Of a stretch of DNA of 64,000 bases, positions 49,498 through 58,636 are shown one piece after another. How positions within the stretch are numbered: position 1 is the first letter of the stretch; each line of letters starts with the position of its first letter. The stretch comes from Achromobacter xylosoxidans A8 (lineage in GTDB: Bacteria; Pseudomonadota; Gammaproteobacteria; Burkholderiales; Burkholderiaceae_B), in assembly GCF_000165835.1 (NCBI RefSeq), contig NC_014640.1:1984001-2048000 (forward strand). Direction: 5' to 3'. Position numbers and translations under genes: made by a program. A model generated the notes under the pieces. That model did no database searches. It had not been told where the DNA came from and was given only the letters and a program-made list of their open reading frames with translations.

Positions 49498-50997
49498 ATG
49501 AATTCTTTGGTCGAAACCGGCCTGGCACAAGTGCAGGCGCCTTATTCTTTGCAGCAGCTCATCGAGGCGTTGTCGGCCGTGTTGCCCGCGCACTGCGTGT
49601 TGTTCCGCGAAGAGGATACGCGCCCCTACGAGTGCGACGGCCTATCCCTGTATCGCGCGCTGCCTGCGGTCGTTGCCCTGCCCGAAACGGAAGAACAGGT
49701 GCAGGCCGTCATGCGCATCTGCAAACGCCTGAATGCGCCCGTGGTCGCGCGCGGGGCCGGCACCGGCTTGTCCGGCGGCGCCATGCCGCACAGCCGCGGC
49801 GTGCTGCTCGGCTTGTCCAAGTTCAATCGCATCAAGCACATAGACCTGGCCAGCGCCACGGCCATCGTGCAGCCCGGCGTGCGCAATCTGGCGATCTCCG
49901 AGGCGGCCGCGCCTTACGGCCTGTACTACGCGCCCGACCCCTCCAGCCAGATCGCCTGTTCCATCGGCGGCAACGTGGCGGAGAACTCCGGCGGCGTGCA
50001 TTGCCTGAAGTACGGGCTGACCGTGCACAACGTGCTGCGCGTGCGGGTCGTGACCATCGACGGCGAGGTGGTGGAGTTGGGCTCCGAGGCGCCCGATGCA
50101 CCGGGCCTGGACCTGCTGTCGGTCTTCATCGGTTCGGAAGGCATGCTGGGCGTGGTCACTGAGGTGACGGTCAAACTGATCCCCAAGCCGGCTTGCGCGC
50201 AGGTCGTCATGGCCAGCTTTTCCAGCGTCGAAGCGGCGGGCAACGCGGTCACCCAGGTGATCGCGGCCGGCATGATCCCGGCAGGCCTGGAGATGATGGA
50301 CCGCCGCGCGACGCACATGGTCGAACCCTTTGTGCGCGCTGGCTACGACATGGACGCGCAAGCCATCCTGCTGTGCGAATCGGACGGCACGCCCGAAGAG
50401 GTCGAGCACGAGATCGCGCGCATGGAGGCCGTGTTCCGCGAGGCCGGAGCCACGCGCTGCCAGGTCTCGTCGTCAGAGGCCGAGCGCCTGAAGTTCTGGG
50501 CCGGCCGCAAGAACGCCTTCCCGGCCGCGGGGCGCGTATCGCCCGATTACTATTGCATGGACGGCACGATACCGCGCCGCCATCTGGCGCGCGTGCTGGG
50601 CGCCATAGAACAGATGGAAGACGAATTCAGCCTGCGCTGCGCCAACGTCTTTCACGCAGGCGACGGCAACCTGCATCCGTTGATTCTGTTCGATTCAAAC
50701 AAGCCGGACGAGGTGGAGCGTGCCGAGAAATTCGGCGCCGCCATACTTGAGCTGTGCGTGCAGGTAGGAGGGACCGTGACCGGAGAGCACGGTGTGGGTA
50801 TGGAGAAAATAAATCAAATGTGCGTGCAATTCTCTCGCGAAGAACTCGACGCGTTTCTGGCGGTCAAGCGGGCTTTCGATCCGCCCTGCCTGCTCAATCC
50901 TGAAAAAGTCATCCCCACGCTGGCCCGCTGCGCCGAATACGGCAAGATGCATGTCCATGCGGGAGAATTGCGCTTCCCCGATCTCGCCCGTTTCTAG
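49498..50997 (+). CDS. glcD: Glycolate oxidase subunit GlcD
   Basis: The FAD-containing catalytic subunit of glycolate oxidase, 499 residues, which oxidises glycolate to glyoxylate. The FAD motifs are ARGAGTGLSGGAMPHSRG and SIGGNVAENSGGVHCLKYG; the C-terminal domain has FHAGDGNLHPLILFD and TGEHGVGMEKINQM. The ATG at 49498 gives the family N-terminus; an open frame back to 49360 is not coding-like. It opens the glcDEF operon, with glcE 11 bases later. Confidence 0.96.
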   Translation: MNSLVETGLAQVQAPYSLQQLIEALSAVLPAHCVLFREEDTRPYECDGLSLYRALPAVVALPETEEQVQAVMRICKRLNAPVVARGAGTGLSGGAMPHSRGVLLGLSKFNRIKHIDLASATAIVQPGVRNLAISEAAAPYGLYYAPDPSSQIACSIGGNVAENSGGVHCLKYGLTVHNVLRVRVVTIDGEVVELGSEAPDAPGLDLLSVFIGSEGMLGVVTEVTVKLIPKPACAQVVMASFSSVEAAGNAVTQVIAAGMIPAGLEMMDRRATHMVEPFVRAGYDMDAQAILLCESDGTPEEVEHEIARMEAVFREAGATRCQVSSSEAERLKFWAGRKNAFPAAGRVSPDYYCMDGTIPRRHLARVLGAIEQMEDEFSLRCANVFHAGDGNLHPLILFDSNKPDEVERAEKFGAAILELCVQVGGTVTGEHGVGMEKINQMCVQFSREELDAFLAVKRAFDPPCLLNPEKVIPTLARCAEYGKMHVHAGELRFPDLARF

Positions 50998-51008
50998 GAC
51001 CCGTCCTT

Positions 51009-52115
51009 ATGGATTTCGTCCTGTCGGAATTGTGCGACCAGGTCATGACGGCCCGTGCCGGCCACAAACCCCTGTTTGTGATGGGCGGGGGCAGCAAGGC
51101 GTTCTATGGCAACTACCGTCCGGTGACGCCGCAGGACGGCCACTGCCTGCTGGACATGACGCCCTATCGCGGCATCGTCAGCTACCACCCGTCGGAGCTG
51201 GTGGTGACGGTGCGCGCGGGCACGCCGCTGGCTGAACTCGAGGCCGCGCTGGCCGAGAACGGGCAGATGCTGGCCTTCGAACCGCCGCATTTCTCGGTGT
51301 CCGCCACGGTGGGCGGATGCGTGGCGGCGGGGCTGTCGGGCCCGCGCCGCATGAGCGCGGGCGCGCTCAAGGATTTCGTCCTGGGCGCGCAGTTGCTGGA
51401 TTCGGAAGGCCGCATTCTTTCGTTTGGCGGCGAGGTCATGAAGAACGTGGCGGGCTATGACGTGTCGCGCCTGTTGGCCGGTTCGCACGGCATCTTCGGC
51501 GCCATACTCGAAGTCTCCCTGAAGGTCGTGCCGCGGCCGATGCAAGAGATCACCTTGGCGCTGCCCGCCACGCAGGCGCAGGCCTTGGCCAGCTTCGCCC
51601 TGTGGCGCGGCAAGCCCCTGCCGATCTCGGCCACCAGCTGGAGCGGCGACGATGAGGGCGCCGAAGGCCAGATGGCCGTGCGCCTGTCGGGCGCGCCGCC
51701 CGCGGTCGCCAGCGCACGCCAGCTGATAGGCGGGGCGCCGATGGCGCCCGAGGCGGCGCAGGCCTGGTGGCGGTCGCTGCGCGAGCAGACGCATTCCTTC
51801 TTCGCGCCGGGCCGGCCCTTGTGGCGCCTGGCCCTGCCGCCCACCGCCGCCGCGCTCGGACTGGGGCCGACCCTGCTGGAATGGGGCGGAGGCCAGCGCT
51901 GGCTGTCGGGCGAGCAAGACGCCGCCGCGCTGCGCGAGACCGCCGAGCGGCTGGGCGGCCACGCCACGCTGTTCCGCGCCGGGCAGGGCAGGCCGCCGGC
52001 CGACGGCGTATTCCATCCGCTGGCGCCCGGGATCGCCTCGATCACGCGCCGCCTCAAACAAGAGCTCGATCCGGCCGGCCTGTTCAACCCCGGCCGCCTG
52101 GTCCTGGATCTATAG
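51009..52115 (+). CDS. glcE: Glycolate oxidase subunit GlcE
   Basis: The second FAD-binding subunit of glycolate oxidase, 368 residues. It has a PCMH-like domain only (DMTPYRGIVSYHPSELVVTVRAGTPLAELE, here seen as SYHPSELVVTVRAGTPL, and SATVGGCVAAGLSGPRR). The C-terminal half is short and typical of GlcE (FHPLAPGIASITRRLKQELDP). It lies between glcD and glcF with spacing of 11 and 6 bases, so all three are cotranscribed. Confidence 0.95.
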   Translation: MDFVLSELCDQVMTARAGHKPLFVMGGGSKAFYGNYRPVTPQDGHCLLDMTPYRGIVSYHPSELVVTVRAGTPLAELEAALAENGQMLAFEPPHFSVSATVGGCVAAGLSGPRRMSAGALKDFVLGAQLLDSEGRILSFGGEVMKNVAGYDVSRLLAGSHGIFGAILEVSLKVVPRPMQEITLALPATQAQALASFALWRGKPLPISATSWSGDDEGAEGQMAVRLSGAPPAVASARQLIGGAPMAPEAAQAWWRSLREQTHSFFAPGRPLWRLALPPTAAALGLGPTLLEWGGGQRWLSGEQDAAALRETAERLGGHATLFRAGQGRPPADGVFHPLAPGIASITRRLKQELDPAGLFNPGRLVLDL

Positions 52116-52121
52116 GGCATC

Positions 52122-53366
52122 ATGCAAACCAATCTGGCATCCTGGGCACGCGATACCGATCTGGGTAAGGAGGCCGACGCCATCCTGCGGCGGTGTGTGC
52201 ACTGCGGTTTCTGCACCGCGACCTGTCCGACGTATCAAGTGCTGGGCGACGAGCTGGACAGCCCGCGCGGACGCATCTACCTGATCAAGCAAGTGCTGGA
52301 GGGCGCCGAGCCCACGCAGTCCACGCAACAGCATCTGGACCGCTGCCTGACCTGCCGCAATTGCGAAACCACTTGCCCGTCGGGCGTCCAGTACGGCCAT
52401 CTGGTGGATATCGGCCGCAAGATCGTCGAAGAGCGCGTGCCGCGCAGCTGGGCCGATAAAACCAAACGTACCTTGCTGCGCAAGACCATGCTGTCGCCGC
52501 TGTTCGCGCCCGCGATGCGGCTGGGGCAGGCGGTGCGCGGCATGTTGCCCGAGGCGCTCAAGCGCAAGGTGCCGGAACACCGCGCGGCGGGGCCGCTGCC
52601 GCAGGTGGCCGGCCATGCGCGGCAGGTGCTGATGCTGGCGGGCTGCGTGCAGCCCGCCATGATGCCCACCATCGATGCGGCCACCATCCGCGTGTTGGAC
52701 GCGGTCGGCATAGGCGCGCGCATTGCCCCCGGCGCCGGCTGCTGCGGCGCGGCCAGTTTCCACCTGGACGCCCAGGACGACGCGTTGGCGCAGATGCGCG
52801 CCAACGTCGACGCCTGGTGGCCGCTGCTGCAGGATGGGAAGGTCGAGGCCATCGTCATGAACGCGTCCGGTTGCGGCGCCATGGTCAAGGAATATGCGCA
52901 TCACTTGCGGCACGATCCTGCCTATGCGCAAAAGGCCGCGGACATCGTGGCGCTGGTGAAGGACGTAGCCGAAATCGTTGCGCCGCATGCGGCGCAATTG
53001 CGCGCGCGGCTGCAGGCGGGTACGCGCGCGGCTTTCCATCCGCCTTGCACGCTGCAGCATTGGCAAGGGCTGCGGCCGCTGTCGGAACAACTGCTGGCGG
53101 ATCTGGGTTTCGCGTTGCAGCCGTTCGCCGACAAGCATTTGTGCTGCGGTTCGGCGGGGGCTTATTCGGTATTGAATCCAGAAATCGCGCTGGAGTTGCG
53201 CGACCGCAAGCTGGGTGCGATCGCCGCAGGCGGACCGGATGTGATCCTGTCCGCCAACATCGGCTGCATCGGTCATTTGCAAAGCGGCACCGACACGCCG
53301 GTGCGGCATTGGATCGAAGTGGTGGACGAACAATTGCGCCAGCCTGCCGGCCAGCGCAACGCATAG
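52122..53366 (+). CDS. glcF: Glycolate oxidase iron-sulfur subunit GlcF
   Basis: The electron-transfer subunit, 414 residues. Two 4Fe-4S ferredoxin motifs are present at the N-terminus: CVHCGFCTATCPTYQ and CLTCRNCETTCPSGV. Two CCG-type cysteine-rich domains follow (GAGCCGAASFH, KHLCCGSAGAYS), as in the heterodisulfide reductase family. It passes electrons from the FAD subunits to the membrane quinone pool. It closes the operon; the pnt genes converge on it with a gap of 36 bases and no clear terminator. Confidence 0.96.
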   Translation: MQTNLASWARDTDLGKEADAILRRCVHCGFCTATCPTYQVLGDELDSPRGRIYLIKQVLEGAEPTQSTQQHLDRCLTCRNCETTCPSGVQYGHLVDIGRKIVEERVPRSWADKTKRTLLRKTMLSPLFAPAMRLGQAVRGMLPEALKRKVPEHRAAGPLPQVAGHARQVLMLAGCVQPAMMPTIDAATIRVLDAVGIGARIAPGAGCCGAASFHLDAQDDALAQMRANVDAWWPLLQDGKVEAIVMNASGCGAMVKEYAHHLRHDPAYAQKAADIVALVKDVAEIVAPHAAQLRARLQAGTRAAFHPPCTLQHWQGLRPLSEQLLADLGFALQPFADKHLCCGSAGAYSVLNPEIALELRDRKLGAIAAGGPDVILSANIGCIGHLQSGTDTPVRHWIEVVDEQLRQPAGQRNA

Positions 53367-53402
53367 GCGCCGGACGCCTGGCGGCATCCGGCGCCAGGCG
53401 TT

Positions 53403-54842
53403 TTACTCCACCGCCTTGACCATGTCTTCCAGCACCTTCTTGGCGTCGCCGAAAACCATCATCGTGCGGTCCATGTAGAAGAGCTCGTTGTCCAGGCCCG
53501 CGTAGCCCGAGGCCATGGAGCGCTTGTTCACGATCACGGTGCGGGCTTTGTAGGCTTCGAGGATGGGCATGCCGGCGATAGGCGACTGCGGGTCGTTCTT
53601 CGCGGCGGGGTTGACCACGTCGTTCGCGCCCAGCACCAGCACCACGTCGGTCTGGCCGAACTCGCTGTTGATGTCTTCCATTTCGAAGACCTGGTCGTAG
53701 GGCACTTCGGCCTCGGCCAACAGCACGTTCATGTGGCCGGGCATGCGTCCTGCCACCGGGTGGATGGCGTACTTGACCGTCACGCCGCGCTCGGTGAGCT
53801 TTTCGGCCAGTTCCTTCAGCGCGTGCTGCGCGCGCGCCACCGCCAGGCCATAGCCCGGAACGATGGTCACGCTTTCGGCGTTGGTCATCAGGAAGGCGGC
53901 GTCGTCGGGGCTGCCCGACTTGACGCTGCGCTGCTGTGCATCGCCCGCTGCCGCAGCGCCGCCGGCCTGGCCGCCGAAGCCGCCCAGGATCACGTTGAAG
54001 AACGAGCGGTTCATCGCCTTGCACATGATGTAGGACAGGATCGCGCCCGACGAGCCCACCAGCGAACCGGCGATGATCAGCATGGGATTGTTCAGCGAGA
54101 AGCCGATGCCCGCCGCCGCCCAGCCCGAATAGCTGTTCAGCATGGACACCACCACCGGCATGTCGGCGCCGCCGATCGGGATGATGATCAGCACGCCCAG
54201 CACGAAGGCGATGATCGTCATGACGATGAAGGGCGTCCATTCCTGCGTGAGCATGAACCAGATGCCGCAGCCCAGCATCAGCAGCGCCAGCGCCAGGTTC
54301 AGCATGTGCTGGCCCGAGAACACCACCGGCGCGCCCTGGAACAGGCGGAACTTGTACTTGCCCGACAGCTTGCCGAAGGCGATGACCGACCCCGAGAACG
54401 TGATGGCGCCGACGAAGGTGCCGATGAACAGCTCGAAGCGGTTGCCGGTGGGGATGGGCATGCCGGCCGGCACGATGCCGAAGGCATGCGGCTCCGCCAC
54501 CACGGCCACCGCGATGGCGACCGCCGCCAGGCCGATCATGCTGTGCATGAAGGCGACCAGTTCGGGCATCTTGGTCATTTCGACGCGCTTGGCCATCAGC
54601 GTGCCGATGGAGCCGCCCACCAGCAGGCCCAGCACGACCCAGCCCAGGCCGATGGTGGCGGCGCCACTGCGGGCCAGGGCGACGATGAGCGCGGCCGTGG
54701 TCAGCACGGCGATCGCCATGCCGGCCATGCCGAACGCATTGCCCAGCCGCGAGGTGGTGGGATGCGACAGGCCCTTGAGCGCCTGGATGAAGCAGACCGA
54801 GGCGATGAGGTACAGCAGGGTGACGAGGTTGAGCGAGATCAT
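53403..54842 (-). CDS. pntB: NAD(P) transhydrogenase subunit beta
   Basis: The membrane and NADP-binding subunit of proton-translocating transhydrogenase, 479 residues. About nine membrane helices occupy residues 1-260, then the NADP domain follows (SVTIVPGYGLAVARAQHAL, DVVLVLGANDVVNPAA, and IVNKRSMASGYAG). The enzyme uses proton motive force to reduce NADP+ with NADH. The ATG at 54842 overlaps the pntAB stop by four bases. Confidence 0.97.
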   Translation of the reverse strand: MISLNLVTLLYLIASVCFIQALKGLSHPTTSRLGNAFGMAGMAIAVLTTAALIVALARSGAATIGLGWVVLGLLVGGSIGTLMAKRVEMTKMPELVAFMHSMIGLAAVAIAVAVVAEPHAFGIVPAGMPIPTGNRFELFIGTFVGAITFSGSVIAFGKLSGKYKFRLFQGAPVVFSGQHMLNLALALLMLGCGIWFMLTQEWTPFIVMTIIAFVLGVLIIIPIGGADMPVVVSMLNSYSGWAAAGIGFSLNNPMLIIAGSLVGSSGAILSYIMCKAMNRSFFNVILGGFGGQAGGAAAAGDAQQRSVKSGSPDDAAFLMTNAESVTIVPGYGLAVARAQHALKELAEKLTERGVTVKYAIHPVAGRMPGHMNVLLAEAEVPYDQVFEMEDINSEFGQTDVVLVLGANDVVNPAAKNDPQSPIAGMPILEAYKARTVIVNKRSMASGYAGLDNELFYMDRTMMVFGDAKKVLEDMVKAVE

Positions 54843-55156
54843 TTCGCTTCCTCCTTGCCTGCCTTGCGGTCCTTCTTCTTGAACATTTCCAGCATGCGCC
54901 GGGTCACGAGAAAGCCGCCGAACACGTTGACCGCGGCCAGCGCCACGGCAAAGACGCCCATGCCGCGCGCCAGTCCGCCTTCGGTCAATGCGGCCGCCAG
55001 CATGGCGCCCACGATGATGATGGCGGAAATGGCGTTGGTGACGGCCATTAGCGGCGTGTGCAGGGCGGGGGTGACGTTCCACACGACGTGGTAGCCGACA
55101 TAGATGGCCAGCACGAAGATGATGAGGTTCATCAGGGTGGGGTTGATCGCTTCCAT
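54839..55156 (-). CDS. pntAB: NAD(P) transhydrogenase subunit alpha, membrane part
   Basis: A 105-residue membrane subunit corresponding to the C-terminal helices of E. coli PntA: three hydrophobic segments (NLIIFVLAIYVGYHVVW, AISAIIIVGAMLAAAL, VFAVALAAVNVFGGFLV) and the charged C-terminus. It is a separate protein here, as in Rhodospirillum-type transhydrogenases. It starts 4 bases after the pntAA stop and overlaps pntB. Confidence 0.95.
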   Translation of the reverse strand: MEAINPTLMNLIIFVLAIYVGYHVVWNVTPALHTPLMAVTNAISAIIIVGAMLAAALTEGGLARGMGVFAVALAAVNVFGGFLVTRRMLEMFKKKDRKAGKEEAK

Positions 55157-55160
55157 GCTG

Positions 55161-56279
55161 TCAGTTCCTCCGCGCCACGTTGCCGCCTTCGCACATCAGG
55201 CAGGCCGCGACGATTTCGTCGTCGCGCTGGATCGCCAGCGCGCCGTCCGCATTGATGATGAGTTTCAGGAAATCCTGGATATTGCGCGCATACAGCGCCG
55301 ACGCGTCGGTTGCGACCAGACCGGGCAGGTTGGTCAGCCCGATGATGGTCACGCCGTGCTTTTCCACGATCTGCCCTTTCTCGGACAGCGGGCAATTGCC
55401 GCCGCGTTCGACCGCCAGGTCCACCAGTACCGAACCCGGCTTCATGGCCGCGACGGTTTCCGCGGACACCAGCGTGGGGGCGGGGCGGCCGGGGATCAGC
55501 GCCGTGGTGATGACGATGTCGGCCTGCTTGCAGCGCTCGGACACGAGCGCGGCCTGCCGCGCCATCCAGGCGGGCGGCATGGGCCGCGCATAGCCGCCCG
55601 TGCCTTGCGCGATTTCGCGTTCTTCATCCGTTTCGAAAGGCACGTCGATGAACTTGGCGCCCAGCGATTCCACTTGTTCGCGCGCGGCGGGGCGCACGTC
55701 CGAGGCTTCGACCACCGCGCCCAGCCGCTTGGCGGTGGCGATGGCCTGCAGCCCGGCGACGCCGGTGCCCAGCACGACGGCGCGGGCCGCTTTCAGCGTG
55801 CCTGCGGCGGTCATCATCATGGGGATCAGGCGGCCGTAGTGGTGCGCCGCCAGCAGCACCGCCTTGTAGCCGGCCAGGTTGGCCTGCGAGGACAGCACGT
55901 CCAGGCTCTGCGCCCGCGTGATGCGGGGCGCGGCCTCCAGCGCGAATCCCGTGAGCCCCGCGGCCGCCATTTGCTGAATGCCTTCGGCGTCGAAGGGATC
56001 CAGCATGCCGACCACGACGGCGCCGGATTTCATCTGGGGCAGCTCCGCGGCAGAAGGCGCGCGCACCTTCATGACAAGGTCTGCCCCCAACGCATCCTGG
56101 GCGCTGCCGAGCGTGGCGCCCGCTGCCTCATAGGCCTCGTCGAGATAGCGGGCGGCAGTGCCTGCCCCGCGCTCCACGACGACGGTGTGTTTGCCGCCTA
56201 CGTACTTCTTGACGGTCTCCGGTGTTGCTGCGACACGAGTTTCCCCGTCTCGGGTTTCTTTTGGTATCCCGATGTGCAT
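55161..56279 (-). CDS. pntAA: NAD(P) transhydrogenase subunit alpha, NAD-binding part
   Basis: The soluble NAD-binding subunit, 372 residues, similar to the N-terminal part of E. coli PntA and to alanine dehydrogenase. It begins MHIGIPKETRDGETRVAATP. The NAD-binding fold is at VVLGTGVAGLQAIATAKRLGA, with the mobile loop and RxxKCxQAD-like ALVSERCKQADIVITT. Its ATG at 56279 is preceded by AGGAGAGG. It is the first gene of the pntAA-pntAB-pntB operon. Confidence 0.96.
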   Translation of the reverse strand: MHIGIPKETRDGETRVAATPETVKKYVGGKHTVVVERGAGTAARYLDEAYEAAGATLGSAQDALGADLVMKVRAPSAAELPQMKSGAVVVGMLDPFDAEGIQQMAAAGLTGFALEAAPRITRAQSLDVLSSQANLAGYKAVLLAAHHYGRLIPMMMTAAGTLKAARAVVLGTGVAGLQAIATAKRLGAVVEASDVRPAAREQVESLGAKFIDVPFETDEEREIAQGTGGYARPMPPAWMARQAALVSERCKQADIVITTALIPGRPAPTLVSAETVAAMKPGSVLVDLAVERGGNCPLSEKGQIVEKHGVTIIGLTNLPGLVATDASALYARNIQDFLKLIINADGALAIQRDDEIVAACLMCEGGNVARRN

Positions 56280-56404
56280 CTACGCCTCTCCTCATTAGTT
56301 GGCATCAGTTATACACGGGAAAGTGAAAGGAAAGGTGTCCCGCCCCCAGGGGGCGAGGGGGAAGAATCTGGCATTGCCGGAATGGCAAGGCGATATGCCA
56401 ACTC

Positions 56405-56436
56405 AAAAAAAAAGCCCCATGGCGAACCATGGGGCT
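56405..56436 (-). terminator. Terminator of the N-formylglutamate amidohydrolase-like gene
   Basis: A 10-bp stem AGCCCCATGG / CCATGGGGCT with a 4-base loop; on the minus strand it ends in nine U residues. A fragment resembling the GC-rich intergenic repeat (CCCCCAGGGGGC, near 56343) lies nearby. The remainder of the 231-base gap holds the pntAA promoter region and no gene. Confidence 0.88.
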
Positions 56437-56510
56437 GGGGTCTTGCGACCCAACTGCTCCGGCCAGTCTGACTTTTGCGCTGGCCGGCACCAGTGCGCAA
56501 ACGTCCGGCG

Positions 56511-57386
56511 TCAAGCCGTTTGCGCGCGAGTCCAGGTGATCAGCGCGGCGGTGAGCTCGCGCAGATCGGCCTTCAGGCGGCCGTAGTTTTCAGAAGGGCG
56601 CAGCGAGACTTCGTCCATGTAGAGCTTGCGGTTGATCTCGATCTGCAGGCTGTGGCGGCCTTCTTCGGGACGGCCGAAGGCGCGCACCAGTTCCACGCCC
56701 TTGTAGGGATCGTTGACGGTGACGTTGTAGCCGCGTTCGCGCAGCCAGGCGGCGATGAATTCGCGGAAGGCCGGGTCGCTGGTGCTACCGTCGCGGTCGC
56801 CCAGCACGAAGTCGGGGTGCACCAGGCCAGGACGGTCGGTGGCGTAGGCGCCGGCGACGCTGGGCATGGAGTGGCAGTTGATGTGCCAGACCTTGCCGAA
56901 CTTCCGGTGGGCGGCGTCCAGCACCTGGCCCAGCGCGGCGTGGTAGGGCTTCCAGCAGGCGTCGATGCGGTGGCGCACTTCCGCCACCGTCAGCTTGCGG
57001 TTGTAGAGCGGTGTGCCGTCGTCCAGCATGCGCCAGATCAGGCCCTTGCCCAGCTTGACCTTGGGCGAGGCGTTGACGGCGTCGGGCCAGGCCTCGTCCA
57101 GCAGCAATTCGTCGATTTCGTCGGGCGAGCGGTTGGCGTCGATGTAGGCGCGCGGAAACGCGGCGGCAATCATCGGTACGCCCATGTCCAAGGCGTCGCC
57201 CCACAGGTCGTCAACCCAGGTGTCCTCGGCGGTGCGCAAGGCGCCAAAGTCCACCGCAGCCGCGAAATCGGGGGGGTAGGCGGTGCCGCTGTGCGGGGAG
57301 TCCAGCACAAGGGGAGCCGAGGAGTCCGAATCAGGATATTGCTGCGGGAGGTCGAGCCGGTAAGACAGGGGTTGGGTAATTCGCAT
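56511..57386 (-). CDS. N-formylglutamate amidohydrolase-like protein
   Basis: A 291-residue hydrolase of the FGase/HutG2 family, whose members split N-formylglutamate to glutamate and formate in histidine breakdown or recycle formyl-amino acids. Motifs include VLDSPHSGTAYPPDF, AYIDANRSPDEIDELLL (metal and substrate residues) and WHINCHSMPS. No other histidine-utilisation gene is nearby, so the substrate may differ. It is transcribed alone between a hairpin and its own terminator. Confidence 0.88.
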   Translation of the reverse strand: MRITQPLSYRLDLPQQYPDSDSSAPLVLDSPHSGTAYPPDFAAAVDFGALRTAEDTWVDDLWGDALDMGVPMIAAAFPRAYIDANRSPDEIDELLLDEAWPDAVNASPKVKLGKGLIWRMLDDGTPLYNRKLTVAEVRHRIDACWKPYHAALGQVLDAAHRKFGKVWHINCHSMPSVAGAYATDRPGLVHPDFVLGDRDGSTSDPAFREFIAAWLRERGYNVTVNDPYKGVELVRAFGRPEEGRHSLQIEINRKLYMDEVSLRPSENYGRLKADLRELTAALITWTRAQTA

Positions 57387-57413
57387 AAGGGGGTGTTGCG
57401 TTCGTGAATCGGA

Positions 57414-57445
57414 GATCCTCGCCGCCGCGAGGGACGGCGAGGATC
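57414..57445. terminator. Hairpin between the TctC receptor and amidohydrolase genes
   Basis: An 11-bp perfect stem GATCCTCGCCG / CGGCGAGGATC with a 10-base loop, just downstream of the TctC gene stop. No U-tract; an mRNA end or partial terminator. Confidence 0.5.
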
Positions 57446-57454
57446 GAAGACCGC

Positions 57455-58444
57455 TTAGTCGATCTTCACGTTGGCTTCTTTGGCGATGCGCTTGTTCTTG
57501 GCGATTTCAGCCGAGATCTGCGCCGCGAATTCGGCCGGGGTGTTGGCGGCAGGCGCGGCGCCCAGGGCTTCCAGGCGGGTCTTGACGTCGGCTTCGGCGC
57601 TGACCTTCTGCACGGCGGCGTTCAGCTTGTCCAGCACGGGCTGGGGCAGCTTGGCGGGGGCCACCAGGCCGAACCAGGACGCGTCGTTCACAGCCGGCAG
57701 GCCGGCTTCGGCGAACGTGGGCACGTCGGGCAGGGCGGCCACACGCTTGGGCGAGGCGACGGCCATGGCGATCAGGCGGCCGGACTGCACGTGCGGCAGC
57801 GAGGAAGGCAGGTTGTCATACATGACGTCGACCTGGCCAGCCAGCGCGTCGTTCAGCGCCGGGCCCACGCCGCGGTACGGCACGTGCATCAGGTTGGTGC
57901 CCGAAGCCATCTTGAACAGTTCGCCCATCATGTGCGAGACCGAACCGTTGCCGGCCGACGCGTAGGTCAGCTTGCCCGGCTCGCTCTTGGCCAGCTTGAT
58001 GAAGTCGGCGATGTTCTTGGCCTGGACCTTCGGGTTGATGGTCATGATGTTGGGCACAGCCGCCAGGTTCGAGATGGGCGTGAAGTCCTTCTCGCCGTCG
58101 AACGGCAGGTTCGGGTAGATGGCCGGGTTGATGCCGTGGGTGCTGACGGTGGCGATGCCCAGCGTGTAGCCGTCAGGCGCGCTGCTGGCGACGAAGGCGC
58201 TGCCGATCGAGCCGCCGGCGCCGCCGCGGTTTTCCACCACCACGGTCTGGCCCAGTTCCTTGCCCAGCTTGTCGGCGAACAGGCGGCCGACGATGTCGGT
58301 GGTGCCTCCGGGCGGGAACGGAACGATCAGGCGGATGGGCTTGGTCGGATACGCGTCTTCAGCGTGCGCGATGCCCGAGGTCAGCGGCGTGGCCAGGGTC
58401 GCGGCGGCGACGCACAGGCCCAGTACTACATTACGGCGTTGCAT
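57455..58444 (-). CDS. Bug/TctC-family tricarboxylate-type periplasmic receptor
   Basis: A 329-residue exported receptor. The signal peptide covers about 1-28 (ends GIAHA), followed by the family opening YPTKPIRLIVPFPPGGTTDIVGR. These Bug proteins, expanded in Bordetella and relatives, capture carboxylates or amino acids; only some have partner TctA/TctB permeases. None is encoded here, so it is an orphan. AGGGGAA precedes ATG 58444. A LysR gene starts divergently 192 bases away and probably regulates it. Confidence 0.95.
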   Translation of the reverse strand: MQRRNVVLGLCVAAATLATPLTSGIAHAEDAYPTKPIRLIVPFPPGGTTDIVGRLFADKLGKELGQTVVVENRGGAGGSIGSAFVASSAPDGYTLGIATVSTHGINPAIYPNLPFDGEKDFTPISNLAAVPNIMTINPKVQAKNIADFIKLAKSEPGKLTYASAGNGSVSHMMGELFKMASGTNLMHVPYRGVGPALNDALAGQVDVMYDNLPSSLPHVQSGRLIAMAVASPKRVAALPDVPTFAEAGLPAVNDASWFGLVAPAKLPQPVLDKLNAAVQKVSAEADVKTRLEALGAAPAANTPAEFAAQISAEIAKNKRIAKEANVKID

Positions 58445-58636
58445 GGATTCCCCTAATGAATTGGAAAGCGGATGCGCAAAGGCAGACGCAAACGCAACGA
58501 TTCTTTCCTGGCGGTCGGGTTTGCGCAAACGAAAGTTTCTCCGTAAGCTATGAGTTTTTTTCATGCCTCTTTTCGCGGCGGTCCGGAACAGGGCTGTTTT
58601 GACTGCGCGGCCTGAAACAATTTGCGTACCCCATCC

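Noticed and set aside
53403..55082. 559-codon version of pntB
   Set aside because: The extra N-terminal part is an out-of-frame reading of pntAB; the ATG at 54842 gives the known N-terminus.
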